The notes under the pieces: generated by a model | What the model was told of the DNA's origin: nothing | What the model saw: the letters and a program-made list of their open reading frames with translations, nothing else | The model's database searches: none | Shown: positions 46,218 to 59,315 of the stretch, in pieces | Numbering within the stretch: position 1 is the stretch's first letter | How the letters are laid out: each line of letters starts with the position of its first letter | Program-made: the position numbers and the translations under genes | Source: Persicaria tinctoria | Lineage: Eukaryota; Streptophyta; Magnoliopsida; Caryophyllales; Polygonaceae | Direction of reading: 5' to 3' | Assembly: GCA_037127255.1 (NCBI GenBank) | Contig: JBANSL010000008.1 | Location: 12,469,396-12,533,395 of the forward strand | Length of the DNA: 64,000 nucleotides

Positions 46218-47771
46218 TAACTAGTTTAGTACCCACACTATTGTGCGGTCTATTTTTTTTAAATTAATACATTTAATATTAAAAAAATGTATGAAAATTC
46301 TCTGTAAGTAAACTTTAAACTCTAAATACCCATCACATCTAAATACTGTCAATTATTATATAGTTAACGGTAAAAATGAAATATATGGGAGCTGAGTCTT
46401 ACCTTTATATCTTTCAATTTGCAATTAATTACTATTGACATATTTGAAAATCAAATCATAACCACCTGATCGGCAAATCCTATCGGTATATATGATTAGT
46501 TGTATTTATTCTATCGGTATAAATGATTATTTTTATTGATTAATTATTAATTACTCTATCGTTTATAAGGACATTAATTTGATTTGAAATTAATTAATTA
46601 ACAAATTCTATCGGTATATATGAAATCATAACCACCTTATAGACAAATCCCATCGACATATATTAATTATCGCCTTAGGCTCCCATAGATTTATTATCGG
46701 CATATATTAATTAGGGTAATTAATTAAATTAATTAGATTAATTAATTAAAAAATTAAAAAAACATACGTTAACAATCAATTAATCGACATATCTTAAAAT
46801 TAATCGAATAAGTGGGATAACAATCAATTAATATTTTGATTTTTAAATCTAATTCTTTTTTTATTATTAATGTAATTAATCTAATTAAGTAACAAAATTA
46901 AGTAACAAATCCTAAATAAAAAAAAACTACTTTAAAGGAGAATTCGCCACATGATGTAAGCGACTTCTCCTTTAGTATTATACTACTCCGTATTGATATT
47001 GATATTGATATTGATATTGATGTCAATTTGTTTGAATTTGAATTTAAAATTTTATAAAAATAATTATTTAAAACGTGGGAAAATTAAGTTCATCTAATGT
47101 AGAAAAAATAAATTTACAAAACTAAAATTAATAGACATGAAGTTGTTTGGATTTCTATTGTTAATTGATTAAGTAAACTGAAGTTCTAAAATTTAAAAAA
47201 ATTAGAAGGAAATTGGATAAGAGCAAAAGAAATTTTACTGACTTGTTTTGTGTTTAAATCATTAATTAGATTATTTAGTTAATTAAATGAAAAAATCCAT
47301 AAAAATTACAAAGTTAAAGATTGCATGTTAAAATTTAATTTATATATTTTGGTGATTAACCCAACTTATACGAAGAAATAAAAGGTAATTAAACATATGA
47401 TTGATGCTTGTTGAAATCCTAGATGTTATAGTATTGTAATTAATCACACAAAAAAAGTTTGTTGTGAAAATTATGTTTAATAATAAAGAAAATAGATTTA
47501 TTTATTTTTAAAATAATTTAGAAAATAATAATATCAACTCAATAAGAAAATTAACTTTATTACGTAAATTGTTTAAAAGTCATTAATTAAATGATTAAAA
47601 TTTTGGATGAATATCAATCATATTAAATCTTTAATGCATATCCAAATCTTAACTGCATTTCTTAATTGACTTACGTACTTATGATTTTATTTTTAATAAA
47701 TAAAAATGTCGTTCCTATGATCTCGGAGAATCAACCATGAAAGATTTTCATCAATTCGCCCATCTAGCGCG

Positions 47772-50700
47772 TGTAAAGGCTCGGATTTTTTAAATCCTAA
47801 TTTCTCGGTAAAAGAAAATCAAAATGAATTGAGAAGCGAAATTTAACGGAAAACTCGTTAACTCGGATTTTAGAACTAATGGAACGGATTTCCGATCTAA
47901 AATAAAATTTTGAAAACAAACTTGACGTAACAACATCATATTTGGGATTTTAAGAATTCTAACTGAGTGCGGGTTTCGTGGATTATTTCGGGTAATTTTA
48001 AATTGGGGTTTTGTGACCACTTATAACTTGTTTTTTTTCTTTCCCCCACTTTCACCCAATTTCAGTCAATGGATCCCCCCCTCCTTGTTCTGTCGACACC
48101 AACTCCCTCAACCAATCCATCCCCCATTTTGACAAGCACCCCTCTCCTATCTCCTTCCCCCTACCTTTCTTGTTCACATTTTTGGAAAAATGCCAAACTA
48201 TCTTCTGTAGCTCCTTGTCTCATTTCAGCAGCAAACAACAACCCCTGTGCAAGTTTGACCAAGGGAAACCTATTGCCTATGTTCACAAATCAGAAATTGA
48301 AATCTCCAAATCTCCATCTTTTGAAGGTAAGGAACACCCCCTGGAACCTTATCCAACACACCTCACGGCTCACACCTCCAATCTCCCCTTTCACCTCTTG
48401 TTCAAGCCACCCACAACCACCGTCGCCGACGACCACCACCACCTCCCGACGAAGCCAGGTACGAGATCGACGCCGCCTAGGAGGCCGGTACCAACACCGA
48501 TGCCATCTCCGAGGACCCGAGCGCCATCCGAGCACCTCCAGGCACCCACAGCAGCTTCCTCCTTCCTCCACCGCAGTCCGACGCGGCCAAGCTGAACCCG
48601 ACGCCTCCCAGGAGCCCCAGCTGCCGGTCGCCGACCGCCGAGCCCTTCCTCCTCTCCTTTCCCTTTTTCCCTTCCACGCATCCGGTAAGGGTTGTTCCAC
48701 TCCTTTCCGCTCTGAATCAATTGTGAAGGCGCATCTTTTAAGCCTTTTATCCCCACCACAGGAAAAGCAAAATCAGTTCGGGTCTCCGGCGACCTCGAAC
48801 GACCTCCGACGAAACCCAATCGAATCGCCGACGAGTCGAATCGAAACCGCGCCTCGGTGAGCCTTTTCCCTTTCCTCCTTTTTCTATTCCTTGCTTGTCA
48901 TGTATGTTTGTGTCGGAGTGGCCGGTTCGGGTGGCCGGAGCCCTGCTCCACCGCCGGCCGGCGGCCCTTCCTCCTCTTCCTCCTTCGGCGTTTCGAGCTC
49001 AGGAGGAGCTTTGCCCCTGTTGTTTTGAACAGCAAGAGGAAAAGGGGTTGAAGAAGGCTTGTGGGGTCCCCTTGCCATCTCATTTGCCACCTCAGCCTGG
49101 GCCCCATTCCTTCTTTTAAATTCGGATGAAATGAGATGGGGGAATAGAGTTTTAAATGGGCCTAATTCCTTCAAATAACCAAATGGGTTTTGTTGGGCCT
49201 TTTTACCTTCAAAACAATTTAAAGAAATGATTTTGGGCCTATTTCCAAGGGAGTCCGGTTTTGTGTAATTTAAAATGAGAGGGTCGGTTTTGGTAAATTT
49301 CAAAATAAAGGGGTTGGTTGTAATTTCTTATAAAATAAGGGTTGATTCTCTATAAAGTATAATATTATGAGGCGTGGATTTTAGAAAAATGAATTTGACG
49401 AACATTTTCCAAGGATAGAATTTCTAACTAGTTAACTTGGTTTTCAAATTGGTTTTCGGGATCAACTCAGAAATTTTGCGATCGGTGATTGACTAGCATG
49501 TTATGATATGATTGATTGACTAATATCATGATTGTGTGAACTAATTGCATGTATGAATGTCTAACGGCATGCTGAGATGTTAAGTTATATATCGTTGTCT
49601 TGTAACTTATGAAATATGATGATAGGATGAACTCGAGTTATGTGATATGTTTGATATATGATTATGAATGTGATTAATATGAGGAAATTGGAGATATACG
49701 ATCATGCGGTTATATAAGTATTATTGCAAATATACGAATGTGGCGAAATGGAATGATGAGAATGATATGGTCTTATGGAATGTGATGAAATGATGAATGG
49801 TTGAACTTGATGAGATGATGATTATGATGTAGTTATACTTTATTGAGTGATGATATGCTTGAGTGCTTGTATGATTAGACGTAGACTTATATATGTGTTC
49901 TGATATGTATCTAGGTGATCTTTAATCTGTTATAATGCTTGTCATGCTGTTCTGCACCGCCAGGTAAGTCTCTTCGGAGCTTACTCAGATTGAATAGAGT
50001 GATTCCCTGCTATAGGTGCATGATATACTAGGTGTTGCATTCATTATCAGCATGCCATGTAGTACCATGCTAGGTTGCATTGATCGTTGAGCATTCTATT
50101 TCTCTATGCGTATGTAAACAGAACGGCCGTTATCTGTGAAGTAACTAGAGTCCTTGCTAGGGTCATAGGGTAGCCCAGCCTCATCGGGTACCCTGAGTCA
50201 ATCGAGTCATGCACTTCCTTTTATTATGATATGCCTGCGGGCTTTATTGTGGAGCGGGTTAGGCATGCGTGCCGCCCAATTATGAATGAATGCATTCACG
50301 AGCTGGCCAGTCTCCACCTATCGGAAGGGGTGGAGGTAGGAGAGGGATATACCACTTGGTATTCTGTGCTAAGGCCTTATTATTATTATGCACTTGATCT
50401 TAGGAGCATGCTAGTGTGTCTCTATTCCGCCGCGCATCTAGAAGCATCTTTATTAGGAATAGCGTATATGTGTGCTTATGGTTGGGATGCAGAGAAGTGG
50501 GCATCGATCTGATCCCGCCCCATATCAATTTTTTTAGGTATTATCTATGTTCATCCTATCGGTGCTGTTTGCCTATTTGCGCGGGTCATTTTGTCGGCGG
50601 AAAGTGAGCGTTGGAGTATAGACTTCACTAGACTCTGATTATATTTTGGATTTATACTTGACTCCGTTTTGACCCGGCTCTGCCGTGGCACCCTCTTGTA

Positions 50701-50934
50701 TTACGCTTATTTCCGCTAGTCACACTATTTTCGATTTCCACGCTTAGACTTACGACAGGTACAGGGGACTTCCCCGGGGATTCCAACGATCCCTTCGATT
50801 TTGGGTATGAAATCCCCCTTGAAAACATTAAAGTAAGTTTTGAAACCTTCAACCTGTACTCGGGGCGCAAGGTCCTAACGAGGGGTTTTATCCCTCGAAA
50901 CGTAACCTGGGAATCATAATCCCGGGCCGTTACA
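47772..50934 (+). repeat. 5' LTR of element 2 (3163 bp)
   Basis: Its first 45 bases and roughly its last 1.5 kb are close to the element 1 LTR. The GC-rich segment between (about 48060-49120) is strongly diverged from the corresponding part of element 1. A 263-codon Pro/Ser-rich frame here is not considered a gene. Confidence 0.93.
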
Positions 50935-53900
50935 AAGGGGTATCAGAGCTGAGGTTATGCAAACCGAGTATGATAGGTTGAAGTGGTTTTGAAATGGCCC
51001 AAGGTTTTCAAATGGTTTTTCAAAATGTTTTAGAAAGGGCAAAATGAATTTAATATGGATAACTCAATCGGACTAAATATGAACTTGGACTAAGAAATAG
51101 ATTGGAATCAAACAAAGGGAAATGACGGGGTAATAAAGGCGCTAGACCATCCCTATTGGATGTAGTTGGGAATGGGTAGGCAAAATACTAGATTTCTTTT
51201 ACAGATAGGGTTTGAAGACTCCAAGGAGCCCGAGGGTTGGAGTAGCTTGGGTTAGGAGGCCGTGAGGTGTTTGCCCCTCCGGTCAGCCGTCCCTCGAAGA
51301 ACGGCATAGATTGTCTCTATTATTATATGCATTATATCCAACTGGGCCTGAGGGCGATCCTCCTCGAAGAGGATCATATTAACCTCGTTGATTGCTTAAA
51401 TGTTGAGTGTTGTTTTGCTTAAGATAGAGAACTAATCAGTATGTCTTGACTTGAATAATGTATTGAATAACTGTGCAAACGGGATAGCGGGAGAGTACCT
51501 CGTTCTTATGTCATTGGAATTCCTGTCTTGTCGGAATAGAACTTCCTTAATTCAAACCCTTTGATGATTCTGGCTTCGTCATCCGTCACACCAAAATATT
51601 TAGGCATGTTAGCAAGGGTCAAAGAGCACCCGCTCACCCCGTTTCGAGTCCTGTCTGGTATCCCACCATCTATGCTTCTACCGAATCTTGTACTAGAGGT
51701 TGGTGTCTCCCACGGGAAATTTGGGTTGGTCATCTAATTACCTTAGGAAATCGTGTCGGATGTGAGGGTTGTTTGAGTATGTTAGTGGTAGTGATGACTG
51801 AAGTAGTTTCGAGTTAGGAGTGAGTTGTCTCATGAAGTCACCTCTTTGATCCTCGTAATGGTCAGCCATGTCTTCTTCCCACAAGAGTCTAAACACGAGT
51901 TTTACCCTCACCTCTCGGGAACAGCGTAAATGTCCTTGTGTCCTACCGAGTGAGTCATACTAGTCCCCACGAGAAACATGGTAATGGGTCGGTGATTGTC
52001 CTTGTAGAATTCTGTCCGGTTATAATAGTAACCCTCCAAATTGCATGACATAATGCATTGATATATTTCAGCATGCTTTGTCTAATATCTTGCATGATTG
52101 CAATTGTGAATGAATATATGTGCTGTATGTATGAATTTCCATGATTGTTGGTCTCCCGTGAATTAGGTCCATGATAGTGTGGTCAACCCTCGTTGAATGA
52201 TTAACATATGAAATAAACTCTTAGCATGTTAAGTTAATCAAATTGAACCTCGTTGAATGTGTATATGCTTAATGAGTGTTTCTAGTACCATGTAGGACGT
52301 ATGCCTTCTAATCATTGGCCCTCGCATGATTGTGTGCCATCTTGTCTTGCTATATGAGCATGGTTGTATTTGATGCGATAGTTAATATGCCTATATGACC
52401 TTACCATATCCTCTAGCATGATTATTATGGTGCATCTCAACATGCTCGTAATTGACTTCGCATTGTCTCAATCTGCTAATATGTGTTCCTAAGATGAGTG
52501 ATGAATCATATCTGTGACATTCTATAAAGCTCGCGATGTCGTACTTAACTTATGTTGCATATTGTCGGTTTGTTCATACATGATATTAATATGTCAAGCA
52601 TGATTAGTGCATGAGATGATAAGTTTTAGCCTGTCCCGTGTGCATGTAAAGTTGATTATGTGAAATGTTATGGATGCATAGGACGCTATTTCTTTAATAG
52701 GTACATGATAGTGTGGAGTGATATGATTGAAATATTTTGTGATTGCCATGTGCACTTGTAACCTTATAGAATACCTTAAGGGGATTGTTGTAACTCTCGA
52801 GTATGTGTCTTGTCTTGAGTCTCGTCATCTCTAGTCCTGGTTTGGGTCTGAATTCTTAAGAAAGTCGTATTGTCCTCCCTTGCCCTCCCCTATCTCCGTG
52901 ACTTCTAACCCCTCGTGATCCCCTTGATGGACGTCGACATAGAAGAGAAAACGAGCGATCGAGTGGCACCAGAGTGGCGCAACGGAAGTAGGGTGGGCCC
53001 ATGGCCCATGGACCCTAGGATCGACATCGCCAAAGGAAGGACGCCTTTCGAAGATGGCGGTTGCAGACGTAATCCTCCTAGATGACTCAAGGAATGACGT
53101 TCTTCGTCCGAATTGTGATCTCTCCTATGCGATCTGGAATCGGTGTCGTGCGATAGGCTTGGAACTAACTAAATTGAGGTGTGATGACTGATAAGCTGAA
53201 CTGGTAGTGAATGATTGCCTGACTAACTTGTGTTTGTGATGATGTGCCTATATGCTTAAGTGTACTGACCTGCTAGTAAATCGGTTATGGGTTATATATG
53301 TGGTGGTGTATTCTTCTTGGGAATGAGTCGAGTGTTTTCCTTGGTGAGACGGGCCGGGAAATCGCAGGTACATTGAGGTCTTCGAGTTGGTCATTGGTTA
53401 TGCGAGATGGAGTGCATGAAGGATGTGTTAGCTTGGGTAGAGTCGAGTGAGTTATGGCTTGTCGGAGATAGTGTTCAGCGAGTATATTTGAGCTTCCAGG
53501 TAGGTCTTAGGTGAAGAGTGGAGTTAACATGGTGAGATTTCGATGAAGAGGTCCTAGCTAGAAGTGTCGGTAGGTAGTGGGTGCAAGTATAGGTGGTTAG
53601 TGTAGTTCTAGAGGTGGATGAGTGAGCTAAGAATGGATCGGAGGGATTCTCAAAGGGAAAGTGTTATTAGACGGATTGGTGAGCTAAGGAAAGTGTCTAG
53701 ATAGTCTAGGAGCGAATCATGGGCGGCGTTGAGGGTGATCAGTTAAGTAATGTCTAAGGAATCATAGGAATTGGGACTAGGTAGTATGTGCGGTGATTGG
53801 GAGCGGTCTTGGTAAAGGACCGAGGTTGAGGAATCGCTAAGGAAGAGAAGTATGATGTTGTTTGGGAAATTATTGATCTGGGAGATTAGGTTGTTCATGT

Positions 53901-56147
53901 CAGGACGGTACATGTGATGAGTATTTGGGATTGTTAGATAGGATTCGTAATGCTTGGCGAAGTCATGAGTGAAGGATTTGTAGGTGCGTTGTTGAAGGAT
54001 TTTAGCATAGGGAGGAAATCGAGACTGATGTGTGAAAATTGTTATCAAGGTATTTGAGGATGTAGAGTGAATCTTCGAGGAAAGACTGGTAGTTAGGAAA
54101 AAAATGTTTTTGAGATTCTAGTAAGATTGCGGGCTTAAGGGTGAATAGAGAGATTCTGAGCATGGAATTTGGGAACCAGGCAAGGAGGAAGGCTTTGAGG
54201 GCACTAGAGGATGAAGGATTTCAGAAGGTGTGGCGAGATTGTGGTACTTGTGAAAGTTTGGATGAGGATGTCATAGGAATTCTGTGAGAATGATGATCGA
54301 TACATAAGGGCGTAAGCAGTAGAGATTTCCAGGTTAAGGTTTAATAAGATTTGAGATGAGGCAAATTTGGAAATATACTGAGACGAGGACCTAGAATAGG
54401 TTGGTTGAGAAGTCGTGGATGTTAGGTTCGTGAGGTTCGGGGTGGGACAAGTAGAGTTTGTGATTGGTTACTGAGGATAGACGCGGGTGATGAGGAACTT
54501 GGTGATTGTGGTTATGAGTTGGCACTAGACGGTTTTCTGCGTTAGAGTTGTCGAAAGTATACGGTTGAGTGGATTCTAGAAAGGTAGGATGCTTGTGTTG
54601 GTAATGTCGAGGATAAGGACGGGAGTGTGAGGTGTGAGATGGTCAGTATGAGTTGGGTTCTTAGAGGTGGATGGCTAGTGGGAGTGAGTAGTGGTACGGG
54701 AAATGTGATCAGGTTAGCAAGGTGATTTGAGACGTCTCTTTGGGAGATAATGGTTAGGCGGAGTCTTGAGAGCCTAGAAAGAGTCAGCGAGATTGTTGAT
54801 AAGCGTCTAGATCGATCGTGAGAGCGGTTTAGTCGAGGACTTGAGATTTCTCTTAGAAGGTGAGGATGAGACAAGTAGAGGACCTCTAGGATGAGGGTAT
54901 GCTTTATAGAGAGCATTGGTAGTCGGTCGAGTTAAGCCTATCGGAATAAGGGAACTGTGTGATTGGGAACCCTGAGATATGGTTAGGTGGTCGAGTAGGA
55001 TTTGAGGTCAGGATGTCGAAGTAGGCTGGTTCTTAGATGGCCTGATGGCATGGGAGTTGGTTGACCTAGGTGAGGCTAATCTTGTCTTGAGAATTATTGA
55101 TGGTAAGTGGCGATCGTGTTCTAATGTGGTTGGTGATTATAGGCATGTTTTCTCGAGGATGTAGCTTATGGTTATGCGATACTTGGGACCGAGTGATGTG
55201 AAAATTCTATGTTATAGACGATGTTGAGTCTCTGATGTGTTCCATAGGCGATAGTGAATTGTTAGTACTAACATAGTTACCCCCGAACTCGATGAAATGT
55301 TGGTGTGCGGAGTTACTTGATGCCTCTAAATGTGATGATGATGCTTGGTAGTTAGTATATGATGTGATTATCTGATTGATATGATGTGTAACCTCTGTGA
55401 GATGATGTGATGAGCCCTGCTATGAATGATACTATGTTAGACCTGTTATGGTACGTAACTATCTTTGACATGAGTATAATTTGTTATGAATGTGTGATAC
55501 GATTTCTATGATGTACGATTGCTATGTGTATGGTGCCCTGGATTGGAATTGCTATGATGATAGAACCAAATTGATGAATTTGATTATCACTTGGAACCTA
55601 GGAAGGAAATTTGGGATTAGCCTTAGAGGTGGATGATTCCACCTCCTGAAATTTGAAAATTGCTCAACTAATGTCAGTTTTAAGGGATTTGAACGGTGTT
55701 TAAAAAGGGCTAACTTAGATTTTGAGCGACCTAACGCGATCGAGAATTTTAATGATCTGAGACCAATCCTTTCTAAATTAAGGACCCCTTTTTGAAATTT
55801 TCTAACCGAGCCTCCATTATGACGCCCCACAAAGTGGATACAAGCATTTTATAGGGACCCTTATGGACTGCTTGCTAAGACCTAGTGGAGATGCTATAAT
55901 GCTTTTCGAGTTATAATATAACTGAGAAGTCGGGGTAAGGATGTGGTGAGGGCCCATATCACACTCTCGCTACGACCTATCGGGGTATTATGATCATGAC
56001 AACGATACTGTTAGAACCTCATAGGGGCACTTATGAGGCACATACGGAATCAATGGAATGGTCCTTGGACTCACCTATTCCAACTTCATCCCCTACATTG
56101 TTTTGGTTTTAGTCTCGGGGACGAGACTTGTTTTTAGAGGTGGATGA
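50935..56147 (+). other. Non-coding interior of element 2
   Basis: The primer site is GGTATCAGAGC at 50939-50949; the usual leading T is G here. No gag or pol. A short frame reads VDIEEKTSDRVAPEWRNGS (about 52928) and has a close counterpart in element 1 at 35238. Purine-rich sequence is prominent at about 53300-55000. Confidence 0.85.
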
Positions 56148-59100
56148 TGTAAAGGCTCGGATTTTTTAAATCCTAATTTCTCGGTAAAAGAAAATCAAAA
56201 TGAATTGAGAAGCGAAATTTAACGGAAAACTCGTTAACTCGGATTTTAGAACTAATGGAACGGATTTCCGATCTAAAATAAAATTTTGAAAACAAACTTG
56301 ACGTAACAACATCATATTTGGGATTTTAAGAATTCTAACTGAGTGCGGGTTTCGTGGATTATTTCGGGTAATTTTAAATTGGGGTTTTGTGACCACTTAT
56401 AACTTGTTTTTTTTCTTTCCCCCACTTTCACCCAATTTCAGTCAATGGATCCCCCCCTCCTTGTTCTGTCGACACCAACTCCCTCAACCAATCCATCCCC
56501 CATTTTGACAAGCACCCCTCTCCTATCTCCTTCCCCCTACCTTTCTTGTTCACATTTTTGGAAAAATGCCAAACTATCTTCTGTAGCTCCTTGTCTCATT
56601 TCAGCAGCAAACAACAACCCCTGTGCAAGTTTGACCAAGGGAAACCTATTGCCTATGTTCACAAATCAGAAATTGAAATCTCCAAATCTCCATCTTTTGA
56701 AGGTAAGGAACACCCCCTGGAACCTTATCCAACACACCTCACGGCTCACACCTCCAATCTCCCCTTTCACCTCTTGTTCAAGCCACCCACAACCACCGTC
56801 GCCGACGACCACCACCACCTCCCGACGAAGCCAGGTACGAGATCGACGCCGCCTAGGAGGCCGGTACCAACACCGATGCCATCTCCGAGGACCCGAGCGC
56901 CATCCGAGCACCTCCAGGCACCCACAGCAGCTTCCTCCTTCCTCCACCGCAGTCCGACGCGGCCAAGCTGAACCCGACGCCTCCCAGGAGCCCCAGCTGC
57001 CGGTCGCCGACCGCCGAGCCCTTCCTCCTCTCCTTTCCCTTTTTCCCTTCCACGCATCCGGTAAGGGTTGTTCCACTCCTTTCCGCTCTGAATCAATTGT
57101 GAAGGCGCATCTTTTAAGCCTTTTATCCCCACCACAGGAAAAGCAAAATCAGTTCGGGTCTCCGGCGACCTCGAACGACCTCCGACGAAACCCAATCGAA
57201 TCGCCGACGAGTCGAATCGAAACCGCGCCTCGGTGAGCCTTTTCCCTTTCCTCCTTTTTCTATTCCTTGCTTGTCATGTATGTTTGTGTCGGAGTGGCCG
57301 GTTCGGGTGGCCGGAGCCCTGCTCCACCGCCGGCCGGCGGCCCTTCCTCCTCTTCCTCCTTCGGCGTTTCGAGCTCAGGAGGAGCTTTGCCCCTGTTGTT
57401 TTGAACAGCAAGAGGAAAAGGGGTTGAAGAAGGCTTGTGGGGTCCCCTTGCCATCTCATTTGCCACCTCAGCCTGGGCCCCATTCCTTCTTTTAAATTCG
57501 GATGAAATGAGATGGGGGAATAGAGTTTTAAATGGGCCTAATTCCTTCAAATAACCAAATGGGTTTTGTTGGGCCTTTTTACCTTCAAAACAATTTAAAG
57601 AAATGATTTTGGGCCTATTTCCAAGGGAGTCCGGTTTTGTGTAATTTAAAATGAGAGGGTCGGTTTTGGTAAATTTCAAAATAAAGGGGTTGGTTGTAAT
57701 TTCTTATAAAATAAGGGTTGATTCTCTATAAAGTATAATATTATGAGGCGTGGATTTTAGAAAAATGAATTTGACGAACATTTTCCAAGGATAGAATTTC
57801 TAACTAGTTAACTTGGTTTTCAAATTGGTTTTCGGGATCAACTCAGAAATTTTGCGATCGGTGATTGACTAGCATGTTATGATATGATTGATTGACTAAT
57901 ATCATGATTGTGTGAACTAATTGCATGTATGAATGTCTAACGGCATGCTGAGATGTTAAGTTATATATCGTTGTCTTGTAACTTATGAAATATGATGATA
58001 GGATGAACTCGAGTTATGTGATATGTTTGATATATGATTATGAATGTGATTAATATGAGGAAATTGGAGATATACGATCATGCGGTTATATAAGTATTAT
58101 TGCAAATATACGAATGTGGCGAAATGGAATGATGAGAATGATATGGTCTTATGGAATGTGATGAAATGATGAATGGTTGAACTTGATGAGATGATGATTA
58201 TGATGTAGTTATACTTTATTGAGTGATGATATGCTTGAGTGCTTGTATGATTAGACGTAGACTTATATATGTGTTCTGATATGTATCTAGGTGATCTTTA
58301 ATCTGTTATAATGCTTGTCATGCTGTTCTGCACCGCCAGGTAAGTCTCTTCGGAGCTTACTCAGATTGAATAGAGTGATTCCCTGCTATAGGTGCATGAT
58401 ATACTAGGTGTTGCATTCATTATCAGCATGCCATGTAGTACCATGCTAGGTTGCATTGATCGTTGAGCATTCTATTTCTCTATGCGTATGTAAACAGAAC
58501 GGCCGTTATCTGTGAAGTAACTAGAGTCCTTGCTAGGGTCATAGGGTAGCCCAGCCTCATCGGGTACCCTGAGTCAATCGAGTCATGCACTTCCTTTTAT
58601 TATGATATGCCTGCGGGCTTTATTGTGGAGCGGGTTAGGCATGCGTGCCGCCCAATTATGAATGAATGCATTCACGAGCTGGCCAGTCTCCACCTATCGG
58701 AAGGGGTGGAGGTAGGAGAGGGATATACCACTTGGTATTCTGTGCTAAGGCCTTATTATTATTATGCACTTGATCTTAGGAGCATGCTAGTGTGTCTCTA
58801 TTCCGCCGCGCATCTAGAAGCATCTTTATTAGGAATAGCGTATATGTGTGCTTATGGTTGGGATGCAGAGAAGTGGGCATCGATCTGATCCCGCCCCATA
58901 TCAATTTTTTTAGGTATTATCTATGTTCATCCTATCGGTGCTGTTTGCCTATTTGCGCGGGTCATTTTGTCGGCGGAAAGTGAGCGTTGGAGTATAGACT
59001 TCACTAGACTCTGATTATATTTTGGATTTATACTTGACTCCGTTTTGACCCGGCTCTGCCGTGGCACCCTCTTGTATTACGCTTATTTCCGCTAGTCACA

Positions 59101-59310
59101 CTATTTTCGATTTCCACGCTTAGACTTACGACAGGTACAGGGGACTTCCCCGGGGATTCCAACGATCCCTTCGATTTTGGGTATGAAATCCCCCTTGAAA
59201 ACATTAAAGTAAGTTTTGAAACCTTCAACCTGTACTCGGGGCGCAAGGTCCTAACGAGGGGTTTTATCCCTCGAAACGTAACCTGGGAATCATAATCCCG
59301 GGCCGTTACA
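56148..59310 (+). repeat. 3' LTR of element 2 (3163 bp)
   Basis: Offset by 8376 bases from the 5' LTR along its full length, with no difference found in the parts compared. Confidence 0.93.
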
Positions 59311-59315
59311 GCGCG

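Larger units (their letters stand above)
47772..59310 (+). mobile_element. LARD-like non-coding LTR retrotransposon, element 2
   Basis: Same family as element 1: TGTAAAGGCTCGG start and CCCGGGCCGTTACA end. LTRs are 3163 bp each, with a 5-bp duplication GCGCG (47767-47771 and 59311-59315). Both LTRs have exactly the same length, constant offset and, wherever I compared, the same sequence, so insertion is very recent. The interior (50935-56147) lacks gag and pol. It is inserted inside Helitron H1. Confidence 0.95.

Noticed and set aside
46221..46996. Stand-alone 776-bp Helitron
   Set aside because: Its right flank gives no empty-site match, whereas the end at 61478 restores the repeat unit with one mismatch. 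Kept only as an alternative.
48069..48860. 263-codon plus-strand frame in the 5' LTR of element 2 (repeated at 56445-57236)
   Set aside because: Pro/Ser/Thr-rich low-complexity text without a known domain. It recurs only because the two LTRs are identical and is not kept in element 1.
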